Below the pieces are notes generated by a model, which made no database searches, had not been told where the DNA came from, and saw nothing but the letters and a program-made list of their open reading frames with translations. A stretch of 64,000 bases of DNA from NCBI GenBank assembly GCA_021234155.1, contig JAJEKV010000038.1, positions 12,321,785 through 12,385,784 of the forward strand, read 5' to 3'. Positions 24,111 to 34,258 of the stretch are shown here, in pieces. The DNA comes from Isoetes taiwanensis. Lineage: Eukaryota > Streptophyta > Lycopodiopsida > Isoetales > Isoetaceae. The stretch's first letter is position 1; every line of letters begins with the position of its first letter. The translations under genes and the position numbers were made by a program.

Positions 24111-25275
24111 AATATTTCCTATCCTTCTGGTCATCCTTCTATTAAGCATTCACTCCCTGAATCTGCCTTTATTAATATTCATCCTGCTCCAAATACTTCT
24201 CCTTTGATGAGGAATATGATTATGGCCTGGAATAAAATCCACCCTGAGCTAAAGAGAGATGATCTCCAAGATGCTACTATGAACACTAGCCTATTTTGGT
24301 CACCTATTTTTCTCGATCCTCATTTAAAAGTTATGGCTATCAAGCATCCAAAAATTTATAGCGAGATGGGCCACTAAAGGGATCACTACTATCAAGGATC
24401 TTTATAGAAATAATAATTCCTTTATTTCTTGGATCGCTTTTAAAATCCGTGCGAGAGGGACTTCCACCGATAAGAAAATGTATGTCTACTTTAAGACTAT
24501 CCTAGCTACTTTCAATAATTTCAATGACTTCAATAACTTCGGGGTTGCACTATAAATGGGAAGTTAGTCTATAAGGTAAAAGGAAATTTACTCTTTTATA
24601 AATGTTGCCGATGCTCCCTCTAAAAGCTATGATGAAATGGTCTTTGGATCATCCCCAAGTCCTTTCTCTTTTCAAAAATGTTTGGAACTCCCTCTTGCAC
24701 TCCAAAAATCAGATTCTTTGTTTGGTTAATTGCACAAAAGAGCCTCACAAATTTGGTTTCTTTGTCTAGGAGAATTAATGTATCTACTTGTCTGTCCTCG
24801 GGCTTTTTTGAATGAGACTTTAGAGCATATCTTTCTTTTTGTCCCAAGCTTAGACCTTTTTGGATTTGGTTCATTGATAAAACTGGCCATTACCTTAAAA
24901 AGGAACTTTGATGACATTATTGACTTAGTGCAACAAGATGATATCTTTGCTAATACTCTTGTCCATATTGCCTTATGGAACATTTGGAAGTCTAGAAATA
25001 GAATCCTTTATGCCTCTAAACCTCTTTCTACTTTCTGGATTAAAATGCATTTCCAGTTAGATATTGAAGCTATTGCCACATGTCACAAGAGGAAAGCTGG
25101 AGATAAATACAACACTTGTTGGAATGTGATAGGGCTTTTCGGGGGCCACTTTGACTTATTTGTTTCCAACCTCAATGTTATTGATTCTAATGCTCCATAC
25201 TCGATTGATGATTATCTTAAATTTCTTAAAGGAGAAGGATCCACAAACCTGAATCTGAGATATTGCGGACTATGA
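24111..25275 (+). pseudogene. LINE ORF2 C-terminal region (zf-RVT-like), broken
   Basis: Fragments in several frames resemble the end of plant LINE ORF2: HWLNISYPSGHPSIKHSLP near 24100 and a CPRAFLNETLEHIFLF stretch near 24790. The latter recalls the zinc-binding region after the RT, with its distal Cys/His partly lost. Confidence 0.65.
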
Positions 25276-26076
25276 ATTATCCTCGCACCAAAATCGGGGA
25301 GCTGGAAAAGAACTAACAGCTTGAAGCGAGCTATGTGACATGACGGATGAATTTTACAGAGGTAGAGAGATCTAAGCAAAGGAAGCGATATGGGCAGCAA
25401 TATACACCGGGAACTCATGCAAATGCATGATACATTTCCATTTTCTTGCTAATTCCCACTTTGCTATGACGGAAGAGCGGTTGAGTAGGTATAGAGAAAT
25501 GTATTCTGATCCACAAGCTTCGGCTGCATTTACATGGTACTTTACTTGTTACTCATGGGGAAGGAAAGTCCGAATATGCTATTAGTACTGAATGACTGTG
25601 GCGAAAAATACTTACTCTATGGGTTAAAAATGAGAATTCTACCAAAGACTACAATGAGTGGTTTGACAACAACCCTAACGACCAAGACCAATCCTCTTTA
25701 CTATTCTAAACCCTTCCCATGCACGCCAATCATGTTCATGATCCCTATTTCCGAATTCATTTTTGAAGATCATGTTTGGTATTTTTGTTTACATTTGAGG
25801 AAATTTGAAGACTCTATTTTGAGGTGCTCAACACGGATAGTGACTTCTTTCTTTGCTCTGAAATATTTAATTCTCTTTTGAGATTCTCGCTGATATTTGA
25901 TATTACTCTTGTTGGTACCATTGATATTAGCTGGATTCTATCACTAATTGTTTTTGTTCTCTCTGATGCTCAACTCTTGTGAGTATCAAATTTTCACCTT
26001 TGTCATGCTATCTTCAAGCTTGACAATTGGTTTGTATGGCTTTATCTAATTAATGAAAAAATCAACCCTTACTCTC

Positions 26077-26103
26077 AAAAAAAAAAAAAAAAAAAAAAAA
26101 AAA
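26077..26103 (+). other. LINE poly(A) tail
   Basis: A run of about 27 A residues follows the 3' UTR, with the target duplication AATTATTTGTTT overlapping its end at 26102. Confidence 0.9.
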
Positions 26104-26403
26104 TTATTTGTTTTGGTCTGTAAACTTAAATTGTAATTTGTATGGCACAGCGGTGGCACAATGGAGCTTGGAGCAATTTTTTTCTTCTTTGGCTTCTATC
26201 TTGGCATGCCAGACATAAAGGGATGATGATCTTTCTCTCTAATAATGATCGTTCTTTTACTTTACGTGTTTCTGGTCAATCGGAGTTTCTGGTATTCTTA
26301 CAGCTGCAGGAGGTGAATTTGCAGATGAGCAATTGTGTTTTGTTATGAATTAGATTTGGTGCAGATCTTTTGCAATCCTTGACCATCTGTTTTTGCATGT
26401 ATA

Positions 26404-26520
26404 TGTAGCATAATAACAGGGGGTTACTTTTGTATTTTTGTACGCTTTTCACTAAGGTTTTGCTATGATTTTGTGGTGTATTTCAATTGATGTACTAATG
26501 CGTACATCTAGAGCGCGCAT
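26404..26520 (+). repeat. Dispersed repeat 'TAGCATAATAACAGGG', copy 2
   Basis: TGTAGCATAATAACAGGGGG, then TTTTTGTACGC, CACTAAGGTTTT, GATGTACTAATGCGTACATC. It is close to the copy at 51465 and more diverged from that at 14417. Confidence 0.75.
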
Positions 26521-26640
26521 ACACAGATAGTCATTTTCATGTTTTCTTTCAATGGTGGGCACCCATGTTTTTTTTGTTTTTGGGTAACTGGTGGTATATT
26601 AGTGGTCTACATCGCATGCAGGCCTCGAAGGTATTAATTT

Positions 26641-26955
26641 TAGGGTTAGAAATTTCTTTATCAAGATATGGCTTCAAGCAGAATTACCTCGGCCCGTGAG
26701 GGGGGCTGCTGCTCGTGCGAGAAAGCTGAAAGGAGGACAGTCTGGGGACTTACACAATGTTTCTTCGGAAAATGAAGAACTCAAAATGGTAAGATTTAGT
26801 GGCGTACCTTCAGAAGGAAAAAAACACAATATTCATTCGGTTTCTTTGATCGCAAGCCAGAATTCAGTTTATTACAATTGATTCTTGCATCCAGGTGCTT
26901 GTTGTGAGGCAAGATTTGAAGATGGGAGGAGGAAAAATTGCATCTCAGTGTGCAC
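26641..26955 (+). CDS. PTH2: Peptidyl-tRNA hydrolase 2, two exons (partial)
   Basis: PTH2 releases tRNA from peptidyl-tRNA that has dropped off ribosomes. Exon A ends ENEELKM at 26788, followed by GTAAG. Exon B (26895-26955) follows CCAG and reads VLVVRQDLKMGGGKIASQCA, the conserved PTH2 N-terminal motif with its catalytic-site Lys and Gln region. Its donor, GTACGT at 26956, lies in the expected phase after QCA. Residues before exon A (LPRPVRGAAARARKLKGG) would be the variable N-terminal anchor region. The following exons (the H-A-A... helix onward) were not found in the next several kilobases. This is therefore either a gene with a very long intron or a captured or truncated fragment. Confidence 0.7.
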
Positions 26956-28900
26956 GTACGTGTTTGCTAATTAGCTTTTCGGCATTGCACATGAACTTAG
27001 ACTCAATACTAGTGCTAAGCTCAAGGACTATTACTAAGGAGCGGCAAACTTTAGTCACTAGTTGCTTATATGATATTCCTGCCTTGGAAGCTGCCCTTGG
27101 ACTCGACTGGTGGCAACAGAATGATTCGCAAATTTTGACATCCCATGCAGCTGCACTTATAATGCAGAGGCTACAAAATGCAAATACAATGGCGTTTTTA
27201 GAACAATGTCATCTTTCCTCTTTACATGCTTCAGTAAGCTTGTACATTGTTTCAAACATTTCCGAGGTGGGTAGGCCTCTTTCTTGAGAACCTAGATGTT
27301 TGAACATTCCTATGTTTTTGTTGCTTACCACCGGGTGCATTTGTCTTGTTTGGATGGGACAGGATGCAATGTTATTGGGTGACGATATGGACACATGCAA
27401 ATCTGCGGAAACATATTGAAGGATTATGCGATATTCTAGAGCTGTGTGTATGTTTTTACGTAAGCTATTTTAGCGAGGTGTATGCCTCAAAATATATGGA
27501 GTTCTGATTCGGTTTCATTGTCAATGATTTCCAAATTTTGTAGATCCAAACCATCAGGGCTTGGAGAGAAAGAAATCTTTTTGAGGACATCGTGAGAATC
27601 AGAATGTTGATTTTCTTTGGTCTTAAGTCGGTCTTTGGTGGTCTAAGATTTCTATTCATAAAAAAAGGGCTAGTAAAGACCTTCTTGGCGTTATCTCTTT
27701 ATCTTTAGAGTATATTCATTCATTAAATCATGAGGAGCCATTACTTCTAGAGGGATCGTAAATTTTAGGGTTGGACAATCATTTGCGGATGTGTGGTCGT
27801 TCTTGGGCTAAAGTATCGCCTATATTGTGCCACCGCCATTCGAGAGTAAGATTTTACGGTTTATTCCATTGCCACACTTGACATATTGATCAAGGCTTTC
27901 TTGGCTTGTTCCACATGGTTATCTATATTCTTGAGCCACTTCCTATAAAATCAATTCTATCAAGGTTTGGTGCATATGAAGACTTCCATTATGCAGGAAC
28001 TATTTTGAGATTATTCTTGAGCATGTCACATCTTAAAGCCGGTGCGAAATGCTTGCGCTAATGGTTTTTCTCCCACCTTTTAATGTTTTGCCGAAATTGA
28101 GGGAGTCTATTTACGGAACAAATGGAGGATTTGGAGGATGCTTTGATGTTGCACAAAGCAATGGAAAGCAAGAGAGCCTCTGAAAACTTGGTGTGGCTAT
28201 CGTTACTGCTACGCTACGGTCTGCAGGTGAGGGTGGAGGATGTAATCCAGTTATCGAAGGTGCAATGTTGTATTTCAGATCTGAGGCACAAACAATGCTG
28301 TCTTTTGTGAAAGCTCCAGATATATGGGTAGATAGTTCAGGAATAAAGAGAACAAAAGCACACCATCCTCGGACTTCAATTTGTGCACTCCAAGGCACAC
28401 ATTTTGTTATTACCTTCCTGCATGAGTTGATCATTAATCAAACTCATTCCTTCTCTTCCTTATATTCCAGTCAACTCCAATATATTAGGCCACAATTGTG
28501 CTACATATCCATATCCAGTAAGTGTAGCTTTCATTATTTCTTTGCAAATAAATGGATGATATTAATTGTATTCTTGTTTGTTCTCCTAAGACATATTTTA
28601 TGCAAGAATGAAGCTTCAAACACTCTATTTTGCTGCAATTGACCAGCCCTATTATGTTATGTAGCACTGTAAACAACTCATATCATGATGGATGGTTAAC
28701 TCTGGGTTCAAATTCCAGACCAAAGCTATCGCTCCACCCAGGAATTTCATACACATGAATTGGATGCACAACTATTCCAAAAATTGCAGTTGCTCTTCTC
28801 ATTATCTATTCTAAATGTACACTTGTTTTGTTTTTTTTTTGTTTTGCTTATATTTGCAACATCAACTCATCCAAGTGTCATGTAACATTGTTTGTTTTTT
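26956..28900 (+). other. Unassigned; possible coding fragments
   Basis: Two patches look more coding-like than their surroundings. At 27040-27235 one frame reads KERQTLVTSCLYDIPALEAA and HAAALIMQRLQNAN. At 28185-28320 one reads GVAIVTATLRSAGEGGG and VKAPDIWVDSSGIKRTKAHH. Neither is recognised, and neither continues PTH2. They may be exons or captured fragments. Confidence 0.3.
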
Positions 28901-29132
28901 GCCCCGAAGGGGCAAAAATTTTTTTAACGTATAATACAAACCATTACATTACACGCATTAAAATTAAATCCCCCCTTGAACCCCCTTTTGTTTGGGTGCA
29001 TATTCACACGGGGGGTGACTCCGGGCAACGAGAGCTGTTGGATAGGCATATTCACCCGTTATTCCTTAATCTACACCGTACACAAAGTTCCTCATTTGTG
29101 GGGTATGGATGTACAGAATTTGTTATACTGTA
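28901..29132. repeat. Foldback-family repeat, partial copy A
   Basis: It starts with the palindrome GCCCCGAAGGGGC and a T run, then TTTGGGTGCATATTCACACG-type arm sequence. It continues into interior sequence that matches the 52.6-52.78 kb copy in reverse orientation (GGGCAACGAGAGCTGTTGGA). Only one arm is present. Confidence 0.75.
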
Positions 29133-30822
29133 ACCTGGTAACATCTATGTTCAATGTGAGTGGCCTTACTTTAGATAATAGATTACGTGAGTGCAATGCA
29201 TATTAAGCCGATTTTCAGGTTTTATCTCCATGTTGTGTTTTTTCAATGCAAAAATTTGCTTAGGGAATTGTTTATGTTGGTTGTTGCTTCAATTAAGAGG
29301 TTTCATTCTCTGGTTCCTACATCATTTAATAGCGGTACATGCTATTTAGGGTTCCAAAGGGATTAAAAATTGTGGAGACCTTTGACGGATCATCTCAATT
29401 TATTCATCTTTTCACTCTTTGAAGGTAAGTAATTGGAGGAATAATCTATTGCTGATCCATTTCAAATTCACCTGTTGGTAGTTTGATTTTTGTGCAGGTC
29501 AGATCTGCTCTCATATTGCTAAACTATTATTTCATGCTGCTCTTATTTTGCTTCATAATATTTTTGGAGCTTGCGCCCATAATATTCTTCAAGCTTGCGT
29601 CTTCACTCCTCAATAAGTCATTTGTTATATGTTGTTTGTATCGTTTTCTCTACAAGTCTCTCTTCCTTTTTCAACAAGTTGGTGGGTGACTTTTCAGCAT
29701 TCGCAGGTTATTTTATGAGTTAAGGATAGAGGGTATATTATGATCATCAAATGTGCAATGAGGTAAGAACATCGAATTAAATCTGTGTTTTATTCAATAT
29801 TACCAGGTATTCATAAATGCAATGGCTAATTGAGGGCATCGTGTAGGTTTATCTAATTTCTTATACAATCCTAGAAAAACATAGATTCTTATGCGTCTGA
29901 ACTGGCAGCATCTAGCATTTTACTGAATTAGTGTATAGCTTAAAGGCCATTGGCACAACATGTGTGTAATCTTCCAGTTAATTTATAGTGTTTATATTTG
30001 TTGTCCTACAAACTGACGCAACCAGTTAAATTTTCTCTCAAATGCTACATTGTTCACATCAGTTCTTTCTACTCTACTTTTCTTGCAAAAATAACAGGTG
30101 CATAAAGTTGGACTGTAAAGGTTTCTTTATATAGTATCTATGTGGTCACAGAAAGAGGTTTCTTTGTGAGCTTGGGTATTCAATGTAGGCCTGCTCATGT
30201 TATTTCCTGTTTCCTTTTTAAATCTATACAAGAGCCATTAGTGCCACAGAAATGTTGTGGTGTATTGTTGTTCAGCAATCCATTTATGGGAATAATGGGC
30301 AATGCATATCATATAGCAATGATATGATTGTCTTCTTTAATGTGCGCAGTCTATGTTAAGTAAAATATAGTTTTGTTGAGGTGAATGTGCACATCTTTCC
30401 AATATAGTAAAACACTGGAGCTCTTCTCATTTATGAATTCAGTGGAGCAGTTGAGAACTTTCAGAAACGTCTTCTTGAAGAACACAACTGGAGTAAGAAT
30501 GCTTTAACCTCCTTTTTCAGTTATACACGGTTGTAAGTTATTAATCCCATGCTCCATGTTTTTCTTGCAGACAGTGAGCATAGTTGTAAAGATCACAATT
30601 CGATTGTTTCTATGTAAGATTATGACAACTTTTTTGTATTCACTTTGATTTTAGGGAAGTTGTATTACAGGAGATTGTGTAATTTATAAGCATTGGCATC
30701 TAGCGTGCATAAGCTCCGTTAAGGATAAATTGCCCCGTAAGAATGAAGTGCCCCTTAACAGGAAGCATATAATCTGTATATCTAAGGGGCTATAATATAC
30801 ATCAAGCAAGATTGGATCTTCG
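29133..30822. other. Unassigned AT-rich sequence
   Basis: No gene identified. A short stretch at 30440-30485 (SGAVENFQKRLLEEHN) before a possible donor is exon-like but unrecognised. Confidence 0.35.
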
Positions 30823-30845
30823 AAAAAAAAAAAAAAAAAAAAAAA
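30823..30845 (+). other. Poly(A) tract
   Basis: Twenty-three A residues; possibly the tail of an old retroposed sequence. No target duplication was found. Confidence 0.5.
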
Positions 30846-30968
30846 TGGCAATCTCCATGGACGTTAAAATTGTCTATTTAAGATTGCATATTACCATAAG
30901 GACTACTTTCACCAAACATGTTACAATTGTTGTGTCCCCCATATTCTATACATAAGGTGGCGACGTGC

Positions 30969-31168
30969 AAATCATTTGCTTTTGCCATTTCAATAATCTC
31001 AGCCTTTCATATTGTCATTCTAGATTCTTTCAGAGGAACCATTTAAATAATTTCAACCTGAAATATTGAAATCATTTGCTTTTGCCATTTTCAATAATCC
31101 CAGCCTTTCATATTGTCATCCTAGATTCTTTCAGAGGAACCATTGAAATAATTTCAACCTGAAATATT
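30969..31168. repeat. Tandem duplication, 100-bp unit
   Basis: AATCATTTGCTTTTGCCATT through TTTCAACCTGAAATATTG occurs twice in a row with few differences. Confidence 0.9.
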
Positions 31169-31514
31169 GTCATTGTAGATTCCTTTAAGGCACCAGTTAG
31201 TTAGTCTTTCTAGATGCGCCATTATTTCAAACACGACTCTAAATATATAAATCTTTCTCCTCTTATTCCCCACCTATTGAGCACCCATTTTTAAGTATGT
31301 GAGATGAGGTGTTCACCATTGCACATAGTAGGGAGGTTGTTACAAGCTAGGTTGAGGTGGATGCAATTGAACGGATTATCCATTTCAACATTAATCATGC
31401 AAACTAAACTTCACATCTTCACATTTTGTTCCATCTATAGACATGGAAAATCTATAACACTTTGTTCCTTACAAACTCCATTACAGCCACCATAACACAC
31501 GTCCACGGCTAATA
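31169..31514. other. Unassigned sequence leading into a Helitron end
   Basis: No gene seen; presumably Helitron 3' subterminal sequence. Confidence 0.35.
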
Positions 31515-31542
31515 CCCGGCATCGCCGGGCACACGTTCCTAG
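31515..31542 (+). mobile_element. Helitron-like 3' terminus 1
   Basis: A hairpin, CCCGGCATCGCCGGG (31515-31529), is followed by CACACGTTC and the terminal CTAG, then a T. Hairpin, short spacer, CTRR and insertion before T are the Helitron 3' hallmarks. The 5' end (TC) was not located, so the body length is unknown. Confidence 0.65.
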
Positions 31543-32287
31543 TATACATTACAATCAGACATAGATTTATGTAGTTGCACGATTCTCTCATGGTGGGGTG
31601 AGTACAGACAAAGTGTAGGGAAGATGAAAGGCTTTTCTTTAGTTAAGATTGAGTCAGAAGCATGTACAACATAGAAAAGATAAAAGGAATTCAAATCAAC
31701 AAATATCATTGAGGTAAAGCACATGTATTCTCTAAACGAATGTGTGATCTTCATCAATAATGCAAAACCAAAATCCCTTTTGCTCTTGTTTTTTTTAAGG
31801 CCAATACACATGTATCTATAACTTATTTACAAACTATACAAGCTAAATTCCTTCTACTCTTCATCAGGGCTCTTTCACTTTGGTAATTTTAAATATGCCT
31901 CACAAATTGCAGCCCATTTGAGATAAAAGATACAATTGACCTTGGCCTCCATATCACCACCTACCTGCACATCAAGATTGGTTTCATAGCCACCTGACGC
32001 ATGCCATGCTTGAACATATCGAACACTTGCACAGTAAAGTAGAAGCTTGAAACCATTTATCTGAGATAATAGAAACTATCTTTCAGAACCAAAAAATAGC
32101 GCCCCATTTGGAGCATATTGTTTGTCCCAAAATACATCTCATTTCACTGTTTTTTTTCCATCTTTGCTAACATTACATGTCAGTCACCCATGATATCAGA
32201 AAATGTTAAATGGTTAGTATTAAGATGTTTAATGAACATTTTTTTTTTTAAGAACATTTTTAAAAGAGCCATTATATGATTGTTATA
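31543..32287. other. Unassigned sequence
   Basis: AT-rich, no supported gene. Confidence 0.35.
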
Positions 32288-33040
32288 AGGGAAAATTGTT
32301 AAAATACCCCAATATTTCTGGGTATTTATCAAAATGCCCTTCTTGAGAAATTGTCAAAATGCTCCTTCTTGGATCACACACCACTGTAATCAATTTTTTT
32401 GCAGCTTGTTTCCTTTATTCTTCACCAGACAAGGCTTTCAAGGTTTTCCAGTGTTCTCACCTTTTCAAGCTTCATTTTGTGCCATGAACTGGTATAGGTT
32501 TCCATCTGCTTGAAAATTTTGGACAGCTATGCATCTTCCTCTTCAATGGATGTGTTCATAATTGTTGATTCATCTTCAAGTTCTCATACTGGGTTGAGAA
32601 ATTCTTAAAACTATGATTCTAATCCACAAATTTCGGATTTTAACTCTTCAAACAGGATAAAAAAGTCCAAGCATTCTGCTCGATCAATTTCTGCAGCAAA
32701 AAGCGGTTGGGCCGCAGGTTCCTAAAGTAAATTTTAGGCAATGAGTTGGAGAGATCGATCAGATATGGAAGAAGGAAGCAACAATTTTTATGCAATCAAC
32801 CATGCATGCATGGCAGGAAATACAGCAAATTGCACAGTGCTTGTGTTCATCACGTGGTGTTCCTGCAGCCTGGGTGTAAATTCGATAGATTACTAGCTTG
32901 ATGAAGAGCCCCAATGGATCATAAATGGAGGAAGCAATGGCGGAGGTGGAGCAATGAGGAAGAAGGGCATTTTGACAATTTCTCAAGAATTAGGGGCAAT
33001 ATGATAAATACCCCAATGGGGTATTTTAACAATTTTCCCT
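32288..33040. mobile_element. TIR element 1 (non-autonomous, about 750 bp)
   Basis: The termini AGGGAAAATTGTTAAAATAC and its inverse at 33016-33040 match for more than 20 bases. The inverted similarity extends inward about 80 bases (TTTATCAAAATGCCCTTCTT and its inverse). The interior holds about 580 bases of unrelated, GC-richer sequence and no transposase. A clean target duplication is not evident; GTTATA on both sides is possible. Confidence 0.7.
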
Positions 33041-33089
33041 GGTTATATAATTATATATATCAATATAGAGTAATACAGGGAATAAAAAA

Positions 33090-34258
33090 AGGGTAAATTG
33101 TAAAAATGCCTCTATATTCTTCTATAATTGTCAAAATACACTTGTATTTTATATATTTATCAAAATGCCCTTATTTTTTGTCTTTCCTGCCGTAAAATAT
33201 ATTTTGCCTTGTAGTTATAATATCAGACTAAATTGGGAAGCATCAACAGCAAGAATTTGCAATGATTCATATAATTCTGATATGATTTATTTGCAGCCCG
33301 GCAGTGGTTTCAGCAATACTTGAAGTCCATTGGTCAGATAATGGTCATTACTGGATATATCAAATCCTCTGCGCCGTGTTGCAGAAGGAGCTCAACTATG
33401 GATTCATTACTTGCATAGACGGCCTCATCCAATGGGATGAGGTGAATGTCTTCCTCCACATAGGTGAAGTGGACATCAACACTATATTGAAGGAGGACTT
33501 TGGCTATGTCATAGTGGCCACACAGAGAAGCCATATACAACGCAAACATGCCTTTATAGAGATCTACCATATTCGGGCTAGCTTTTAGTAAATTTGAAAG
33601 CTCATCTGCTTTGTCAAACCCACACTAGATAAAAACATCTCTATTACTTTAGATCGCCCAACACCTCTGTGGAATTCTAGAAAGAAATCACTTTGTAATG
33701 TATGACAGATTAAGCTTGAGGGCAAAATCTTTTGTTGTCCTTATCACAGAAATGATTTGTAAGTATAGTGTGGCATGTGCAGAAAGCGGCAAGTGCAGAT
33801 AGCTAAAAGCAAAGCAGCGACAGTGCGTTGATTTGAGAAAGGGTCTTTGACTTCAACTTGCTGCAGATAAGAACTCAACTTGTAGATGATTGATTCGACA
33901 GACCAGAGGAAGACTCTGCATATAATCGGGAGATTCTAGAAGCAAGGCAATCTATAAGATAAAGCGGAGAAGAGAAGATAATAACTGGTTTATCCTGGGT
34001 TCAAATTCCATATTCTAAAGCTTTGAATTTTATCATTCAGCCTTGAATCTTTTTGGCAAAGGACGTCATTGCTAATCCAAATCTGTTAATCGATCATCAG
34101 GGAATTGCCTTTTGACATCAAACTGGTGAAAATGGTCGGAATCTGATCATAATAGAGAAGAGACAATACTTGCGTAAAGTACAAAAAGGGTATTTTGATT
34201 TACCCTAAATATTAAGGCATTTTTACAATTAAAGAGGGGCAATTTTATAATTTTCCCT
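33090..34258. mobile_element. TIR element 2 carrying an ankyrin gene fragment
   Basis: The termini are AGGGTAAATTGTAAAAATGCC on the left. The right end, read in reverse, has AGGGAAAATTATAAAATTGC followed by TTGTAAAAATGCC. TAAAAAA on both flanks could be the target duplication. The ends resemble those of TIR element 1, 50 bases to the left, so both may belong to one family. The interior holds an ankyrin-repeat fragment, and no transposase is seen. Confidence 0.6.
33334..33627 (-). pseudogene. Ankyrin-repeat protein fragment
   Basis: The minus-strand frame reads CGFDKADELSNLLKASPN then MFALYMASLCGHYDIAKVLL and LDEAVYASNESIVELLLQHG. These are two ankyrin repeats (A-x-x-GH-xx-I-V-x-LL-x-xGA pattern). 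The frame is open from about 33627 to a stop at 33334. A real ankyrin protein would have many more repeats, and none were seen on either side. It lies entirely inside TIR element 2, which suggests capture of a host gene piece. Confidence 0.75.

Larger units (their letters stand above)
18216..26101 (+). mobile_element. LINE (plant L1-type), nearly full length but degenerate
   Basis: About 7.9 kb: 5' leader, ORF1 with a DUF4283-like region, ORF2 with APE endonuclease, reverse transcriptase and a zinc-binding C-terminus, 3' UTR and a 27-base poly(A). The 12-bp direct repeat at both ends supports full-length insertion by target-primed reverse transcription. Numerous frameshifts and stops make it inactive. 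Only the left boundary is inferred purely from the direct repeat. Confidence 0.85.
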
